6,679 nucleotides of DNA from Actinomycetes bacterium (GTDB lineage: Bacteria; Actinomycetota; Acidimicrobiia; Acidimicrobiales; Palsa-688), in contig JAKAXG010000244.1 of the NCBI GenBank assembly GCA_021827225.1, positions 1 to 6,679 of the forward strand. The letters run 5' to 3'. A model generated the notes under the pieces. It was not told where the DNA came from. It saw only the letters and a program-made list of their open reading frames with translations, and did no database searches. The translations under genes and the position numbers were made by a program. Positions within the stretch are counted from its first letter, which is position 1; each line of letters begins with the position of its first letter. Shown piece by piece: positions 6,185 through 6,679 of the stretch.

Positions 6185-6679
6185 CCCGGCGCGTCCGCAC
6201 CCCCGCCCGTCGGGTCGGCCTGAGGATCCTGCGCCGGCGCGACGAGAGGGGCAGCCTGATCGTGGCCCTCAGCGTCATCATGGTGCTGGTCCTGCTGAGC
6301 AGCCTGATATTCGTCCGGATCATCGGCAACGACTCCATCATCCTGGCCCGCCAGAACACCTACGCCGGCGTGTCGGGTGCCAACGCCGGCCTGTCCGACG
6401 CCCTGTTCCAGCTGGACCAGGGCAACACCGGCTCCGCCGGCGACCTGGTCTGCCTCAACGCCCTCAACCCGAGCGACCCCAACTGCACCGTCCAGGCCTC
6501 GGCCAGCACCCCGCAGCTGACCGGCGTCAGCTACGTCGCCAAGCTGGTCTCGTCCGGCCCGCTGGCCGGCCAGGCCTGGACGGTGCAGGCCATCGGCAAC
6601 GCCCAGACCGGCATGAAGGGGGCGGTGCAGGAGACCCTGACCCGGGCGTCGATGTTCCCCTTCGCCCTGTTCGGGGTGA
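6181..6679 (+). CDS. PilX/GspK-like pilus assembly protein, 3' end cut off
   Basis: The frame is open from ATG 6181 to the window end, giving 166 residues. A very basic N-terminus (1-23, many Arg) precedes ERG/SLIVALSVIMVLVLLSS (22-41), then a helix to about residue 48. This matches the N-terminal pattern of PilX-type proteins (RG-ALIVALL...), and the Glu at position 5 of ordinary pilins is absent, as is also typical of the tip-capping GspK. Cleavage after G24 is possible. The body shows an early amphipathic segment NTYAGVSGANAGLSDALFQL (59-78), common in the family, and a close cysteine pair (C91, C102). The ATG forms an ATGA overlap with the previous stop. The TGA at the very end of the window (6677-6679) is out of frame, so the protein continues. 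Family assignment is by N-terminus and operon position; the missing C-terminus could hold further domains. Confidence 0.75.
   Translation, partial: MTRRVRTPARRVGLRILRRRDERGSLIVALSVIMVLVLLSSLIFVRIIGNDSIILARQNTYAGVSGANAGLSDALFQLDQGNTGSAGDLVCLNALNPSDPNCTVQASASTPQLTGVSYVAKLVSSGPLAGQAWTVQAIGNAQTGMKGAVQETLTRASMFPFALFGV

Noticed and set aside
6677..6679. TGA at the last three bases as the stop of the PilX-like gene
   Set aside because: It is out of frame; the reading frame ends on GTG followed by a single A, so the gene continues past the window.

Overview
The window is a stretch of a type IV pilus (T4P) assembly operon, all on the + strand. Base composition is high in G+C (65-78% in the 60-base lines I counted), GTG starts are frequent, and the pilin core is of the IPTFLGARN type. 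This suggests a high-GC Actinomycetota, plausibly a deep branch such as Acidimicrobiia or Thermoleophilia. The taxonomic placement is inference; no marker gene is present.

Layout: 3-437 is the 3' end of a major pilin gene (pilA-like), followed at 465-492 by a strong intrinsic terminator. From 516 there is a tightly packed run of genes: a polytopic GT-C-like membrane glycosyltransferase (516-1826); a single-chain PilM-PilN fusion (1814-3487); PilO (3484-4032); an 85-residue single-pass protein ending in RDPFGN that looks like a PilP reduced to its N-terminal part (4043-4300); a prepilin carrying a fibronectin type III domain (4281-5516); a PilW/GspJ-like prepilin (5516-6184); and a PilX/GspK-like protein that runs off the end (6181-6679). 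Five of the six junctions after the terminator overlap and the sixth has a 10-nt gap, so translation is probably coupled throughout.

How they work together (known T4P biology plus inference): PilM, PilN and PilO form the inner-membrane alignment complex that links the cytoplasmic motor ATPases and the platform protein PilC to the growing pilus. Here PilM and PilN are one polypeptide, giving the same domain order as GspL of type II secretion systems. The three prepilin-like proteins would form the priming or tip complex of minor pilins, with the FN3 protein as candidate tip adhesin. The glycosyltransferase may decorate the pilin, whose C-terminal tail is rich in Thr, Ala and Gly. The motor ATPases, PilC and prepilin peptidase are not in the window and presumably lie outside it.

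The most notable points are the PilM-PilN fusion, a Ser in place of the usual Asp in the second phosphate motif of PilM, the miniature PilP-like protein, and the FN3 minor pilin. No RNA gene, mobile element, CRISPR array or tandem repeat was seen. The only stretch after position 3 without a gene is the 78 nt at 438-515, which holds the terminator and one ribosome binding site.
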